From: Alphaproteobacteria bacterium
Lineage (GTDB): Bacteria > Pseudomonadota > Alphaproteobacteria > Micavibrionales > Micavibrionaceae
Assembly: GCA_002690045.1 (NCBI GenBank)
Contig: NZDE01000010.1
Location: 62,001-126,000 of the forward strand
Direction of reading: 5' to 3'
Length of the DNA stretch: 64,000 bases
The stretch's first letter is position 1; each line of letters starts with the position of its first letter. Shown piece by piece: positions 17,144 to 25,837 of the stretch. A program made the translations under genes and the position numbers. The notes beneath the pieces were generated by a model, which saw only the letters and a list, made by a program, of their open reading frames with translations, made no database searches and was not told where the DNA came from.

Positions 17144-18478
17144 ATGACACCTGCGGCAAGAATTAAAGCATCAATTGAAATATTTAACACGATTGAGAAA
17201 TCTATCGTCCCGATGGACAGTGTTGTCGGTGATTACATGCGCGGGCGTAAATATATCGGCTCTAAGGACCGTCGCTATATTGTCGGCTTTTGTTATGATG
17301 CGATGCGCGCCTATGCGAAATTACGCTGGTGGCTTGAAAAAGTTGGGCTTGAGGTCGATGGCCGCACTATTGTTATGGCTGCGCTTGCTTTGTTAGAAAC
17401 GCGTGACGCGGCTTATATAGACGTAATATTTAATGGTGACAAATATAGCCCTGAAACATTGGATGATGCTGAAAAAGCAGCATTAAATAACTTAGTTGGC
17501 CAAGATTTAGTCCATGCGGATATGGCGGAACATGTACAATTGGAAATCCCCGAGAAATATTATGATGCGCTTAAGGGCTTGCATGGTGATGATCTGGCCG
17601 ATGAAATGCACGCTTATATGGGGGAAGCCGCACTTGATTTACGTGTGAATCTGATGCGTATTGCGCGTGATGATGCTCTGGCGAGTTTGAAGAAAGAGGA
17701 TATTGCCGCAAAACCGCATCAATATTCACCGTGGGGTATACGTTTAAAACAGAAAACATTTTTAACGACGACCAAAAGTTATAAGAAACAGTTTATTGAT
17801 ATTCAAGATGAGGGCTCACAATTAATTGCCTATGCATGTAATCCTCAGCCATCAATGCAAGTGCTGGACTTTTGCGCGGGCGCGGGCGGCAAAACATTAG
17901 GGCTTGCCGCGGCGATGAATTGTAAAGGCCGTATTGTGGCGATGGATATTGACTCCCGCCGTTTAGCGAAGGCAAAACCACGCTTTAAACGTGCGGCAGT
18001 GTCCGATATTATTGAAACGCGCGGGCTAGAAGAATCTAAAAACCGTAAATGGCTGCGTCGTCAGAAAGAAACTTTTGATGTGACGCTTATTGATGTGCCG
18101 TGTTCAGGTACGGGGACATGGCGCCGTAATCCTGATATGCGCTGGCATCACTATGGCCCAACATTGGACGAACTAATCCAAACGCAAAGCGAAATTCTTG
18201 ACCGCGTGTCGCATACGGTAAAAATTGGCGGGCGTTTGGTATATGCGACATGTTCGATTTTGCCGCAAGAAAATGAAGAACAAATCGCCGCGTTTTTGGC
18301 GCGCAACCCTGATTATAAGGTGTTGCCACTCGCACAGGCATGGCCAGATAAAGATAATATTCCATGCAGCGGTGATTATATGCGTCTTTCGCCGCATCAA
18401 CATGGGACAGATGGGTTCTTTGCGGCGGTTTTAGAGCGCGTTAGCGCGGACCATATCCAAGAACAGGATAACAGCTAG
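17144..18478 (+). CDS. RsmB/NOL1/NOP2/sun-family RNA (cytosine-5-)-methyltransferase
   Basis: A 444-residue S-adenosylmethionine-dependent enzyme. The N-terminal half is a NusB-like/RsmB helical region. The C-terminal Rossmann domain has motif I VLDFCAGAGGKTLGLAAAM, an acidic loop VAMDIDSRR, the Cys of motif IV in DVPCSGTGTWRRNPD and the catalytic Cys of motif VI in ATCSILPQENEEQI. Both cysteines of the RNA m5C mechanism are present. Substrates in this family are usually 16S rRNA C967. I prefer ATG 17144 over the in-frame TTG 17129, although the ribosome-binding site is weak for both. It is followed 26 bases later by the polysaccharide cluster. Confidence 0.9.
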   Translation: MTPAARIKASIEIFNTIEKSIVPMDSVVGDYMRGRKYIGSKDRRYIVGFCYDAMRAYAKLRWWLEKVGLEVDGRTIVMAALALLETRDAAYIDVIFNGDKYSPETLDDAEKAALNNLVGQDLVHADMAEHVQLEIPEKYYDALKGLHGDDLADEMHAYMGEAALDLRVNLMRIARDDALASLKKEDIAAKPHQYSPWGIRLKQKTFLTTTKSYKKQFIDIQDEGSQLIAYACNPQPSMQVLDFCAGAGGKTLGLAAAMNCKGRIVAMDIDSRRLAKAKPRFKRAAVSDIIETRGLEESKNRKWLRRQKETFDVTLIDVPCSGTGTWRRNPDMRWHHYGPTLDELIQTQSEILDRVSHTVKIGGRLVYATCSILPQENEEQIAAFLARNPDYKVLPLAQAWPDKDNIPCSGDYMRLSPHQHGTDGFFAAVLERVSADHIQEQDNS

Positions 18479-18504
18479 AGTCTATAACAGGAGGGATTTA
18501 GCTA

Positions 18505-19758
18505 TTGCTTAATCTGCGTATAACAACTTTACAGTTATGTGCGGTACTTGCCGCCATGTTGTTATATGGCGCGCTGGGGCAGCCTACGCCAGATCAGCTT
18601 GGTATTACTGAAATTGTCATCGCATTGCTGCTTATTGCTGGCGCAGGTGCGCAAGGCGCGTCGAATTTATTTATCTTGACGCCGCGCCAACATGTTTTTG
18701 CAAGGCCCGCATGGTTTAATGCAGGGCAACTTTTTGCGCTATATGGCTTAACAGTGCCGCTTTTAATTGCCGTGTTTGGCGGTGCAGATATTGGCGAGGC
18801 GGCGCGAGACATAATCGCTTTTGCCTTTATCCTTTTGCCGCTGCTTTATTGGCATTTATTTCGTGAAGCGCGTGGATTTCGGCGGTTATTCTTTTTAAGT
18901 GTTTTATTTATTGGGCTCGCCTTTTCTTTGCGAATTTTCTTGCCGTTGCTTTTTCCGTCACTCGGGATATCATCGGCGGCGGCACTTTATTTAACGATAA
19001 CACCTGCGGTGCTGTTTGCGGCGCTTTATTTCTTGGCGGCTGCATATTTGCAAATTTCATGGCGCTATGGGTATATGCTGCGGCATATCTGTTGGGGCGT
19101 TATATTCGTTGCGCTCGCCTTGTTCCCAATATGTGCAGTGGCTTTTGCCCTGCAGCGCGCATCCGTTGCTGCAGTACTAATTTTTGCCGTGTTTGGGTTT
19201 ATCTATGTGCTGCTCTATCGGCCTGAAACGGTGTGGCGCTTGGCGTTTTTACTTGCGCTGCTTGTATTGGCGCTATTTCCGTATATTCAGGATATTTTGC
19301 TTCGGCTTGAAACCAAACATTTGCATGTTGGGTTTAACAGCCGCGGTATGGAATTGAAAACCGTGATTGATTTGGGGCTTAGTCATTGGGGCGTGTTTTT
19401 ATTTGGGCATGGCTGGGGCGCTTTATTTGAAAATCCGGCCGTAGGGAATATGAAGGTTGGCTATACGCATAATGTATTTAGTTATTATTTCTTCAAAACA
19501 GGCGCGCTGGGATTGGTTTTGTTGATTGGCTTTTGGTTAAGCGTAATGCAGCAGAATTTGCGCCTTATACGCATTAACCCGCCGCTTGGGATGGCGTTGT
19601 TCTTGCCGTTGATGATCTCTAGCTTCTTTTATGCCTCGCATAAGGCGTTTAGCTATGGCGTGCTTATTTTATTGGTCTGTGCGTTGACGCGCAGGCCTGC
19701 GCCACGCGCATCAAGAGTTGAACCTGCGGCTGATTTAGTGTATTCAGGTAAGCCTTAG
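18505..19758 (+). CDS. O-antigen ligase/polymerase-like membrane protein
   Basis: A 417-residue protein with about eleven membrane helices. The late periplasmic loop LGLSHWGVFLFGHGWGALFE, then THNVFSYYFFKTGALGLVLL, is the pattern of the WaaL/Wzy O-antigen ligase family. In it, glycine-rich sequence plus a conserved His and Asn precede the final helices. It starts at TTG 18505 with AGGAGGG eight bases upstream. It is the first gene of a co-directional glycan cluster (18505-22778). Ligase versus polymerase cannot be separated by sequence alone. Confidence 0.75.
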   Translation: MLNLRITTLQLCAVLAAMLLYGALGQPTPDQLGITEIVIALLLIAGAGAQGASNLFILTPRQHVFARPAWFNAGQLFALYGLTVPLLIAVFGGADIGEAARDIIAFAFILLPLLYWHLFREARGFRRLFFLSVLFIGLAFSLRIFLPLLFPSLGISSAAALYLTITPAVLFAALYFLAAAYLQISWRYGYMLRHICWGVIFVALALFPICAVAFALQRASVAAVLIFAVFGFIYVLLYRPETVWRLAFLLALLVLALFPYIQDILLRLETKHLHVGFNSRGMELKTVIDLGLSHWGVFLFGHGWGALFENPAVGNMKVGYTHNVFSYYFFKTGALGLVLLIGFWLSVMQQNLRLIRINPPLGMALFLPLMISSFFYASHKAFSYGVLILLVCALTRRPAPRASRVEPAADLVYSGKP

Positions 19759-19776
19759 CGTAAAGATTATAAATTG

Positions 19777-21039
19777 ATGCAAAAACCGTCCGTCTTATTC
19801 ATAAACAGAGTTTATCCGCCGCTGCATGGTGCAACGGGGCGTATGCTGTTTGATTTATCAGGGGCATTTGCCAAAGCAGGTTGGCATGTAACTGTTCTGA
19901 CAACGGGCGCGGAAGCTAAGAAATATATGGATGAGCGCGGCGTCAATATTTGTACGGTGAAAACGCCTGAAGAGCAAAAAACCGTTTTATTTTATATGCT
20001 CGTGTGGCTCAAATTATTCTGGGCGGCGCTGTTTTTGAAAAAGCATCAATTGGTGGTCAGTAAAACTGACCCGCCGTTATTAATGGTGCTAGGCCATATT
20101 ATTTCAAAAAAGATGGGCGCGGCACATGTGCATTGGTCGCAAGATGTTTACCCAGACTTGTTCCCTGTATTGCGTGTAGGCTTACCTAAACTTTTGTTCC
20201 GTTTTATGAAGAAGCTGCAAATTCATGCGCTAATGCAGTGTGAACGCATTGTCGTGATTGGCCGCTGTATGGCGCGGCATATGATTACGGATAAAATTCC
20301 AGCGCGTAAAATTACGGTGATTCCGAACTGGCATAACCCATGCCTTGATGCGCGGTCGATTAAAGCGCGGCAAGATGCGGATTCGGTGTTTGGCGGCAAT
20401 AGTCAGTTTAAAAAGACGCTGTTTAATGATGATACGCCGAAGTTTCGCGTGTTTTATGCGGGTAATTTAGGCTGGGCGCATCCGATTCAGACCATACTTG
20501 GCGCTGCTTATTATTTGAATGAAGATTACCCAGAAATTGAGTTTGTGTTTATTGGTGATGGCGCAGGGCATGAACGTTTGGCGCGTGAGCGTTCGCGCTT
20601 GGGTTTGCAAAACATTCGATTCCTACCGTATCAGCCAGAAGAAAACTTACGTGATGTACTTGAAAGCGGCGATATTCACTTGGTTAGTCTGCGTGATAAT
20701 GCCTGCGGGTTGATGGTGCCGTGCAAGGCTTATTCCGCGATGGCCGTGGCGCGCCCATTGATTTTCTTAGGGCCCGAACATTCCGAAATTGCGCGTTTGA
20801 TACAAGACTTTAAAATCGGTCAGGTCGTGCCGCAGGGGCAAGCGCGCCAATTGGCGAAGACCATTCGTCATTACCGTCAAAATGGTGAGGCATGGTATGA
20901 CGCACATAATGCTGCGGCAAAAACGGCGATATATATGCGCCCTGAAGAATCGTATACGGCGTGGATTGAGCGCGCCGCAGAAATTATCGGGGATCAATTT
21001 TCTGATTCAAATGTTTATCGCAATAAAAAGGCGGCTTAA
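19777..21039 (+). CDS. Glycosyltransferase, GT4 family (WbuB-like)
   Basis: A 420-residue GT-B glycosyltransferase. The N-terminal domain has LFINRVYPPLHGATGRMLF and the acceptor-side loop VHWSQDVYPDLFPVL. The C-terminal domain has FYAGNLGWAHPIQTIL, VFIGDGAGHERLAR and the donor-binding region LMVPCKAYSAMAVARPLIF. These resemble WbuB/WcaI-type transferases of O-antigen and exopolysaccharide loci. There are TTG 19774 and ATG 19777; I use the ATG. It is 18 bases after the ligase-like gene, and its stop TAA directly abuts the ATG of the chain-length regulator. Confidence 0.85.
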   Translation: MQKPSVLFINRVYPPLHGATGRMLFDLSGAFAKAGWHVTVLTTGAEAKKYMDERGVNICTVKTPEEQKTVLFYMLVWLKLFWAALFLKKHQLVVSKTDPPLLMVLGHIISKKMGAAHVHWSQDVYPDLFPVLRVGLPKLLFRFMKKLQIHALMQCERIVVIGRCMARHMITDKIPARKITVIPNWHNPCLDARSIKARQDADSVFGGNSQFKKTLFNDDTPKFRVFYAGNLGWAHPIQTILGAAYYLNEDYPEIEFVFIGDGAGHERLARERSRLGLQNIRFLPYQPEENLRDVLESGDIHLVSLRDNACGLMVPCKAYSAMAVARPLIFLGPEHSEIARLIQDFKIGQVVPQGQARQLAKTIRHYRQNGEAWYDAHNAAAKTAIYMRPEESYTAWIERAAEIIGDQFSDSNVYRNKKAA

Positions 21040-21903
21040 ATGGGACAGGATATTTTAAATCGTGGAATGAATCGTAGCGCGGCGGATGTCCTTAAATTAT
21101 TTTGGGCGGCAAAAATATATGTATTGGCGCTGTTTTTGATTTTGGGCGCTCTGGCGTCATTATGGCTTGCCATGCAGCCGAAATATTATCGTGCGCAAAT
21201 GTTTATTGGCCCTGCCGAAGCGATGTTTGCCCCGTCGGAAGAGCCTGTTTATGAAGCGCAAGATGTTTATGCAGGAACGCCGCTATATAAAATGCAGCGC
21301 CGCGATACGAATTTAGCTTTCCAGCACGCCATTAAATATATGCGCGGGCAGGATATGGCGATGGCGCTTAATGCGCATATGCCGGCGCTGTTGACGTATT
21401 TTACAGATGAACATAGCGCCATATTGCCATGGAAGAAGCGTTATGACCTTGCAGAGGAAGATACTGCAAACGCGGCGCTGACTTATATTTTGAAGGAACG
21501 CGTACACATACAGCCTGATGGATTGACACCTTTTTATCGCGTAACTTTTGAAACGCGGGATCAGGCTTTGGCTATAAATTTTATGCGCGCATTATATGAT
21601 TATACGGATGATGGCCTTAGAAAAGCCGCACAAAAAGATGTGAAGGCGCGCTTAGCGTATCTGCGCGAACGTATGAGAGATGCACGTAGTAGCGATAAAA
21701 AGCTGCTTACGGCGCTTATCCTTCAAGAAGAAAATGCCTTGATGTTGACAGAGGCCGGCGGTGCGTTTGCCTTGCGTCTTATTGAAGCGCCAAGCGTTAT
21801 GCCAAGCCCCGTGTGGCCACGCCCATTTTTGATATATGCTGCGGTGGCGCTCGTGTCTTTATTGCTTGGGGCAAGTTTATATTCACTTAAAGAGCATGCA
21901 TAG
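21040..21903 (+). CDS. Wzz-type polysaccharide chain-length determinant (polysaccharide co-polymerase)
   Basis: A 287-residue protein with an N-terminal membrane helix (about residues 27-50), a roughly 200-residue periplasmic domain with a helical segment (around residues 190-240), and a C-terminal helix (about 262-283) preceded by PSVMPSPVWPRP. The Pro-rich sequence before the last helix is typical of Wzz/PCP proteins. These set the length of O-antigen or exopolysaccharide chains. No cytoplasmic kinase domain is fused. Its ATG immediately follows the stop of the glycosyltransferase gene, so the two are coupled. Confidence 0.7.
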   Translation: MGQDILNRGMNRSAADVLKLFWAAKIYVLALFLILGALASLWLAMQPKYYRAQMFIGPAEAMFAPSEEPVYEAQDVYAGTPLYKMQRRDTNLAFQHAIKYMRGQDMAMALNAHMPALLTYFTDEHSAILPWKKRYDLAEEDTANAALTYILKERVHIQPDGLTPFYRVTFETRDQALAINFMRALYDYTDDGLRKAAQKDVKARLAYLRERMRDARSSDKKLLTALILQEENALMLTEAGGAFALRLIEAPSVMPSPVWPRPFLIYAAVALVSLLLGASLYSLKEHA

Positions 21904-21911
21904 GTGGCGTT

Positions 21912-22778
21912 TTGGGGGATGTGCCAGTTTCAGTCGTTATTCTGACCAAGAATGAAGCGCGCCGCATTGAAGACACTTTGCGCTGTTTAAAAGGTTTTTC
22001 CGATATTTGGGTGGTTGATTCTGCGAGCACAGATAATACGGCGGCGCTCGCCGCGCAGAATGGCGCATCGGTGATGAATTTTCATTGGAATGGGCAATAT
22101 CCGAAAAAGAAACAATGGGCGCTCGATAATCTACCGCTAAAGCATGATTGGGTGCTGATGCTTGATGCTGATGAACGTTTGACGTCTGAACTATGTGCGG
22201 AGATTGCATCGTTATTTGATGGTAACGCTGCGCCTGACGCGGATGGCTATTTTATTACGGGGCTCTACCGCATTGGTGATAAAATCCTTAACTATGGGCA
22301 AAAGAACCGCAAATTAATGCTGATGAATCGGCAGAAATTAGTGTTTCCAGTTGTCGATGATTTAGCCTTTGAGGGCGGCTGGGAAGTTGAGGGGCATTAT
22401 CAGCCCGTTGCTAAGGCAGGAGCTGTACGTATAGGCGTACTGCATGCGCCGCTTATTCATGATGCGTTTGATGACCGCGCCGCGCTTAAAAAACGCCATG
22501 CCGCCTATGCGCAGTGGGAAGCGCGCATGAATATTGAGGACACTTGGCCGCAAGACATTGTACCGCAGCGTGAACGCTTAAAACGCATATTTCGCGCACT
22601 GCCTTGCCGGCACATGGTTATGTTCGTCTATAGCTATATTATCAAATGCGGTTTTTTGGATGGGCGGTTAGGCTTCGCATTTGCGCAGCAGCGCGCCTTA
22701 TATTATAAAGACATTGCTGCCTGTACGCGGGCGATTCAACACAAGGGGGATATTCCATGCAATCAAAAGCAAGTTTAA
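21912..22778 (+). CDS. Glycosyltransferase family 2 (LPS core/exopolysaccharide type)
   Basis: A 288-residue GT-A transferase. VSVVILTKNEARRIEDTLRC forms the first strand and nucleotide loop, VVDSASTDNTAAL the second, and WVLMLDADERLTSEL contains the metal-binding DXD-like motif (DADE). The fold continues with GYFITGLYRIGDKILNYGQ. These match the KdtX/WaaE-like group that adds glucose to LPS core. The start is uncertain: TTG 21912 has AGGTGG close upstream, while GTG 21921 is a shorter alternative. The C-terminus overlaps the next gene by 22 bases. It is the last gene of the glycan cluster. Confidence 0.85.
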   Translation: MGDVPVSVVILTKNEARRIEDTLRCLKGFSDIWVVDSASTDNTAALAAQNGASVMNFHWNGQYPKKKQWALDNLPLKHDWVLMLDADERLTSELCAEIASLFDGNAAPDADGYFITGLYRIGDKILNYGQKNRKLMLMNRQKLVFPVVDDLAFEGGWEVEGHYQPVAKAGAVRIGVLHAPLIHDAFDDRAALKKRHAAYAQWEARMNIEDTWPQDIVPQRERLKRIFRALPCRHMVMFVYSYIIKCGFLDGRLGFAFAQQRALYYKDIAACTRAIQHKGDIPCNQKQV

Positions 22779-23467
22779 TATTAGGACTATGTTTATTACT
22801 GGGCTTTACCGCGCTTGGTGGTTTTTTGTACAAGGCAAGCATGTACGTCAAGATGACGGAGCGTAGCGTCAGCGTAAAAGGGCTGTCTGAACAAATCCGT
22901 ATGGCGGATCAAGTCATCTGGCCGATTAGTTTTACGGTAGCTTCGGCGGATTTAAATGATTTATATGTGCAGCTAGAGGGCGCGGCCAATACAGTGCGTG
23001 ATTTTCTTGTAAAAGAAGGGCTGAACGAAGATGATATATCGCTCGCCATGCCGCAAGTCACTGATAAAATGGCAGACCGCTATAATAACCAAGCTGTAAA
23101 TGGGCCACGCTATACGGCGCTTCATACCGTCACGGTGTTTTCTAATGATGTTGAAAAAGTTGGCGGTATCATGGAAAAAGTTTCCGCGCTTGGCAAAATG
23201 GGCATAGTGCTAAACGCGAATAATTATAATCAGCCCGTGGAATATAGTTTTACAGGGCTGAATGATTTGAAACCAGCCATGGTCGAAGAAGCGACAAAGA
23301 ATGCCCGCGCCGTAGCGGAGAAGTTCGCGGCCGATTCTCACAGCCGTCTGGGTAAAATTAAACGCGCGTCACAAGGTCAGTTTTCAATTAGTGACCGTGA
23401 CCGGAACAATCCGCATATCAAAAAAATCCGTGTGGTCAGCACGGTTGAATATTATTTAGCGGATTAA
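22757..23467 (+). CDS. SIMPL-domain (DUF541) protein
   Basis: A 236-residue protein with a single N-terminal membrane anchor (about residues 5-27) and a SIMPL domain. Characteristic segments are SVSVKGLSEQIRMADQVIWP near the start of the domain and VEKVGGIMEKVSALGKMGIVL in the middle. The C-terminal KIKRASQGQFSISDRDRNN is also typical. The fold is known from BP26/OMP28-like proteins, and a general cellular role is not established. It starts at ATG 22757 with a strong AAGGGGG site, inside the 3' end of the GT2 gene, and precedes mutM by 17 bases, so it may be transcribed with both. Confidence 0.8.
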   Translation: MQSKASLILGLCLLLGFTALGGFLYKASMYVKMTERSVSVKGLSEQIRMADQVIWPISFTVASADLNDLYVQLEGAANTVRDFLVKEGLNEDDISLAMPQVTDKMADRYNNQAVNGPRYTALHTVTVFSNDVEKVGGIMEKVSALGKMGIVLNANNYNQPVEYSFTGLNDLKPAMVEEATKNARAVAEKFAADSHSRLGKIKRASQGQFSISDRDRNNPHIKKIRVVSTVEYYLAD

Positions 23468-23484
23468 GGGGCTGTAAGTGTATT

Positions 23485-24321
23485 ATGCCTGAACTTCCTG
23501 AGGTTGAAACTGTATGCCGCGGCATTGCGCCGTTTATTGAAGGCCATGTTATGCGTGATGTTGTCACCACACGTCCGAATCTGCGTGTGGCCTTCCCTGA
23601 GTTATTTGCAGAGCGTCTAAATGGGCATAGTGTGGAGCAGGTTAAACGCCGCGCTAAATATATTCTAATCTATTTTAAAGGCGGGCCATGTATGGTCATT
23701 CATTTGGGGATGAGCGGCCAGATCAAGATAGTTGAGCCTGATGCCTCCTATCAGCCGATTAAGCATGACCACATGTTTTTGCATTTCGATGATGGGCGTA
23801 GCCTTGTCTATAACGACCCGCGCCGCTTTGGTTTTGTGCTGCTTTATGATAACGCAGCGGCGTTAGAGGATGATAAGATCTTTAAACAGATGGGCCCTGA
23901 TCCATTTTCTGATTCATTCACGCCGGCGTTTTTTTATGATGCGCTGAAACGTCGCAATAGCCCGGTTAAGACGGCGCTGCTTGATCAGCGCCTTGTGGTC
24001 GGGCTTGGCAATATTTATGTGTGCGAGGCGCTGTTTATGGCGGGTATAAACCCAAAGCGATTGGCGTCGGATGTTTCGCGTAAAGAGGCTAGCGCGCTTT
24101 ATGCTGCGATACTTGAGGTGTTAGAGAAAGCGATTAAGGCGGGTGGTTCAACTTTAAAAGATTATCGCCGCGCCGATGGTAAGCTTGGTTATTTTCAGCA
24201 TGAGTTTCAGGTCTATGGCCGTGAGGGTGCGCCATGTTTTGTTTGCAATAAGGGGGAAGTTCACCGTATTGTACAGGCAGGGCGGTCGAGTTTTTATTGT
24301 TCGGCCTGTCAGAAGAAATAG
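23485..24321 (+). CDS. mutM: Formamidopyrimidine-DNA glycosylase (Fpg/MutM)
   Basis: A 278-residue glycosylase/AP lyase. The N-terminus PELPEVETVCRGI places the catalytic Pro at mature position 1 and Glu at 2. A conserved Lys lies in RRAKYILIYF. The helix-two-turn-helix region contains GLGNIYVCEALFMAGINP. The C-terminal zinc finger has four cysteines in CFVC and CSAC. It excises 8-oxoguanine and FaPy from oxidised DNA. The order mutM, (unknown), rpsT, dnaA is a recurrent alphaproteobacterial arrangement. Confidence 0.97.
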   Translation: MPELPEVETVCRGIAPFIEGHVMRDVVTTRPNLRVAFPELFAERLNGHSVEQVKRRAKYILIYFKGGPCMVIHLGMSGQIKIVEPDASYQPIKHDHMFLHFDDGRSLVYNDPRRFGFVLLYDNAAALEDDKIFKQMGPDPFSDSFTPAFFYDALKRRNSPVKTALLDQRLVVGLGNIYVCEALFMAGINPKRLASDVSRKEASALYAAILEVLEKAIKAGGSTLKDYRRADGKLGYFQHEFQVYGREGAPCFVCNKGEVHRIVQAGRSSFYCSACQKK

Positions 24322-24335
24322 GAAATTAGGATTAT

Positions 24336-24689
24336 ATGATAAGATTATTTGTAGTTTTGCTCTCAATGGGGCTGTGTCTTTCAGCGGCGGCTTTGGCGGA
24401 AAGCCGGTTCTTCTCGGCGTTGCCAGATGTACCGATCGCGCCTAACTTTAATGAACTTACGGATTCGGTTGTGATCTTTGATAAAGTATCAGGGCGTTTG
24501 GTTGACTTTGCCGCGCAAGGCGCGGGGGACTGCGCGGCAGCGCTTTCTTTCTATCAGAAAAGCTTGCCAGCACTGGGCTGGGTAAAGTTAAGCGCCGGAT
24601 ATTTGCGTGAAGCAGAGCTCTTAAATATCCATGCACGTACGTCTGAATCAGGCGGGTGTTTGCTGACTTTTTCTTTGCGCCCACAATGA
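24336..24689 (+). CDS. Small secreted protein of unknown function (117 aa)
   Basis: A 117-residue protein with a signal peptide (about residues 1-22, ending LSAAALAES). The mature part has a conserved-looking FDKVSGRLVDFAAQGAGD and a C-terminal block with two cysteines (GDCAAALSFYQKSLPALGW and GGCLLTFSL), possibly a disulfide. It resembles small alphaproteobacterial proteins found next to mutM, but I have no name for it. It starts 15 bases after mutM and probably shares its transcript. Confidence 0.75.
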   Translation: MIRLFVVLLSMGLCLSAAALAESRFFSALPDVPIAPNFNELTDSVVIFDKVSGRLVDFAAQGAGDCAAALSFYQKSLPALGWVKLSAGYLREAELLNIHARTSESGGCLLTFSLRPQ

Positions 24690-24770
24690 TCAGGCCCAAA
24701 GTATATGTTGAGGATAAAGCAAATAATTCTTTTTTTTTGCGTTAGGGCACAAAAAATAGGTTAGTTTTTC

Positions 24771-24912
24771 TTGACAAGCAGGGGATAAGTTGATTAAAAC
24801 ACTATCTCACGCGAACATGGTTGACGGCTAGACCCACTATGTTTTCGCTTGTCGGCCAAGAGCCGGATGTAAAAATTTAGAATTTGATCGTCTTTTCGGG
24901 TATGACGAAAAG
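24771..24912 (+). promoter_or_regulatory. rpsT promoter and leader hairpin
   Basis: TTGACA (24771-24776) and TTAAAA (24794-24799) are separated by 17 bases. The roughly 135-base leader contains CTTTTCG (24892-24898) and CGAAAAG (24906-24912), a 7-bp hairpin shortly before the ribosome-binding site. Autoregulation by S20 is known in enterobacteria, but no conserved S20 site can be identified here. Confidence 0.5.
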
Positions 24913-24935
24913 GCAAAATATAAAAGGAAAAAAAT

Positions 24936-25208
24936 ATGGCTAACCACGCTTCATCAAAAAAACGTATTCGTCGTAATAAAAAACGCGAAATCATCAATGG
25001 CGCACGTCGCAGCCGTGTACGTACTTTCGTTAAGAAAGTTGAGATGGCCCTAGAAGCGGGTGATGTAACTGCAGCAAACGAAGCTTTGAAAGCTGCACGC
25101 CCTGAATTACAGCGCGCCGTTGCAAAAGGCATCTTCCACAAGAACACTGTGGCACGTAAAATCTCACGTTTGAATAAACGTATTGTGGACGCGAAAGCAG
25201 CCGCTTAA
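24936..25208 (+). CDS. rpsT: 30S ribosomal protein S20
   Basis: A 90-residue basic helical protein. The N-terminus [17 protein letters not shown] and the C-terminal [20 protein letters not shown] are family signatures. S20 is a primary 16S rRNA-binding protein of the small subunit. It has a purine-rich AAAGGAAAAAA upstream of ATG 24936 and its own promoter. After the stop, a weak GGCTCCAT/ATGGGGCC hairpin lacks an immediate T-tract. Confidence 0.97.
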   Translation: MANHASSKKRIRRNKKREIINGARRSRVRTFVKKVEMALEAGDVTAANEALKAARPELQRAVAKGIFHKNTVARKISRLNKRIVDAKAAA

Positions 25209-25837
25209 TTTCATAAAATACAGTTAAATTTCTGATTGGCTCCATGTTTTTGAATATGGGGCCACAGGTCTATGTGCTTGTTTTTTAATAAAAAAATAAT
25301 TAAAATTTTTTTAATGTTCATGAAAAGTTCTGCTTGCACTGATGGGAAAAAGCAGCTACTGTTCTTCTTATCAGCGATACAGACAATAAATAAAAAATCG
25401 CAGCCGAAATCAGTAATGATTTCACGTGGTATATGAGTGTGTTTACTGTGACAATATAAGGCTTTTTAAGGTCGTCACAGACGTTGCTGGCATAGCCCGC
25501 ATCATAGATAACATATTGTAATAAAATGAAAATTTTAGCTTTATGTTATTGCAGAGAAAACTTCGATATAGATGTTTATCACTTTGGTGTTCTGCCGCTG
25601 TGATGCGCCTCAGAGGTTGAAAAAATCGACATGGTTTATGAAGTGTATAATGTGCAGTTTACATGCTGCCCAAACCCTTTCTGATGTCTTTTTTTCTTTG
25701 TTGGATGATGGGCGAGGCCTGTGTGGAGTGAATGTACAAGAATGTACATATTTTTATATGGGGCGTACGGTTTTGTGACGTATCGCGCCAATAAAAGAAT
25801 TTTTTATAAACGCTAAAAAGTATATGGAGACTATAAT
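25209..25837. other. Long AT-rich region upstream of dnaA
   Basis: 629 bases without a convincing gene. It holds the 3' end of the rpsT transcript, AT-rich tracts and the dnaA promoter. No perfect DnaA box (TTATCCACA) is present, so an origin of replication here is not supported. The only clear element is a 10-bp-spaced direct repeat at 25730-25748. Confidence 0.45.
25730..25748. repeat. Tandem GAATGTACA pair upstream of dnaA
   Basis: GAATGTACA occurs at 25730-25738 and again at 25740-25748, exactly one helical turn apart and each containing the palindrome TGTACA. The pair lies about 90 bases before the dnaA start. Two in-phase copies look like an operator for a dimeric regulator of dnaA. 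Confidence 0.45.

Noticed and set aside
25230-25262. Hairpin after rpsT (GGCTCCAT/ATGGGGCC) as a terminator
   Set aside because: The stem is not followed by a T-tract, so it is weak as a rho-independent terminator.
25209-25837. Possible oriC upstream of dnaA
   Set aside because: No perfect or clustered TTATCCACA box was found; near matches elsewhere (for example around 28309) are singletons. The AT-richness alone is not enough.
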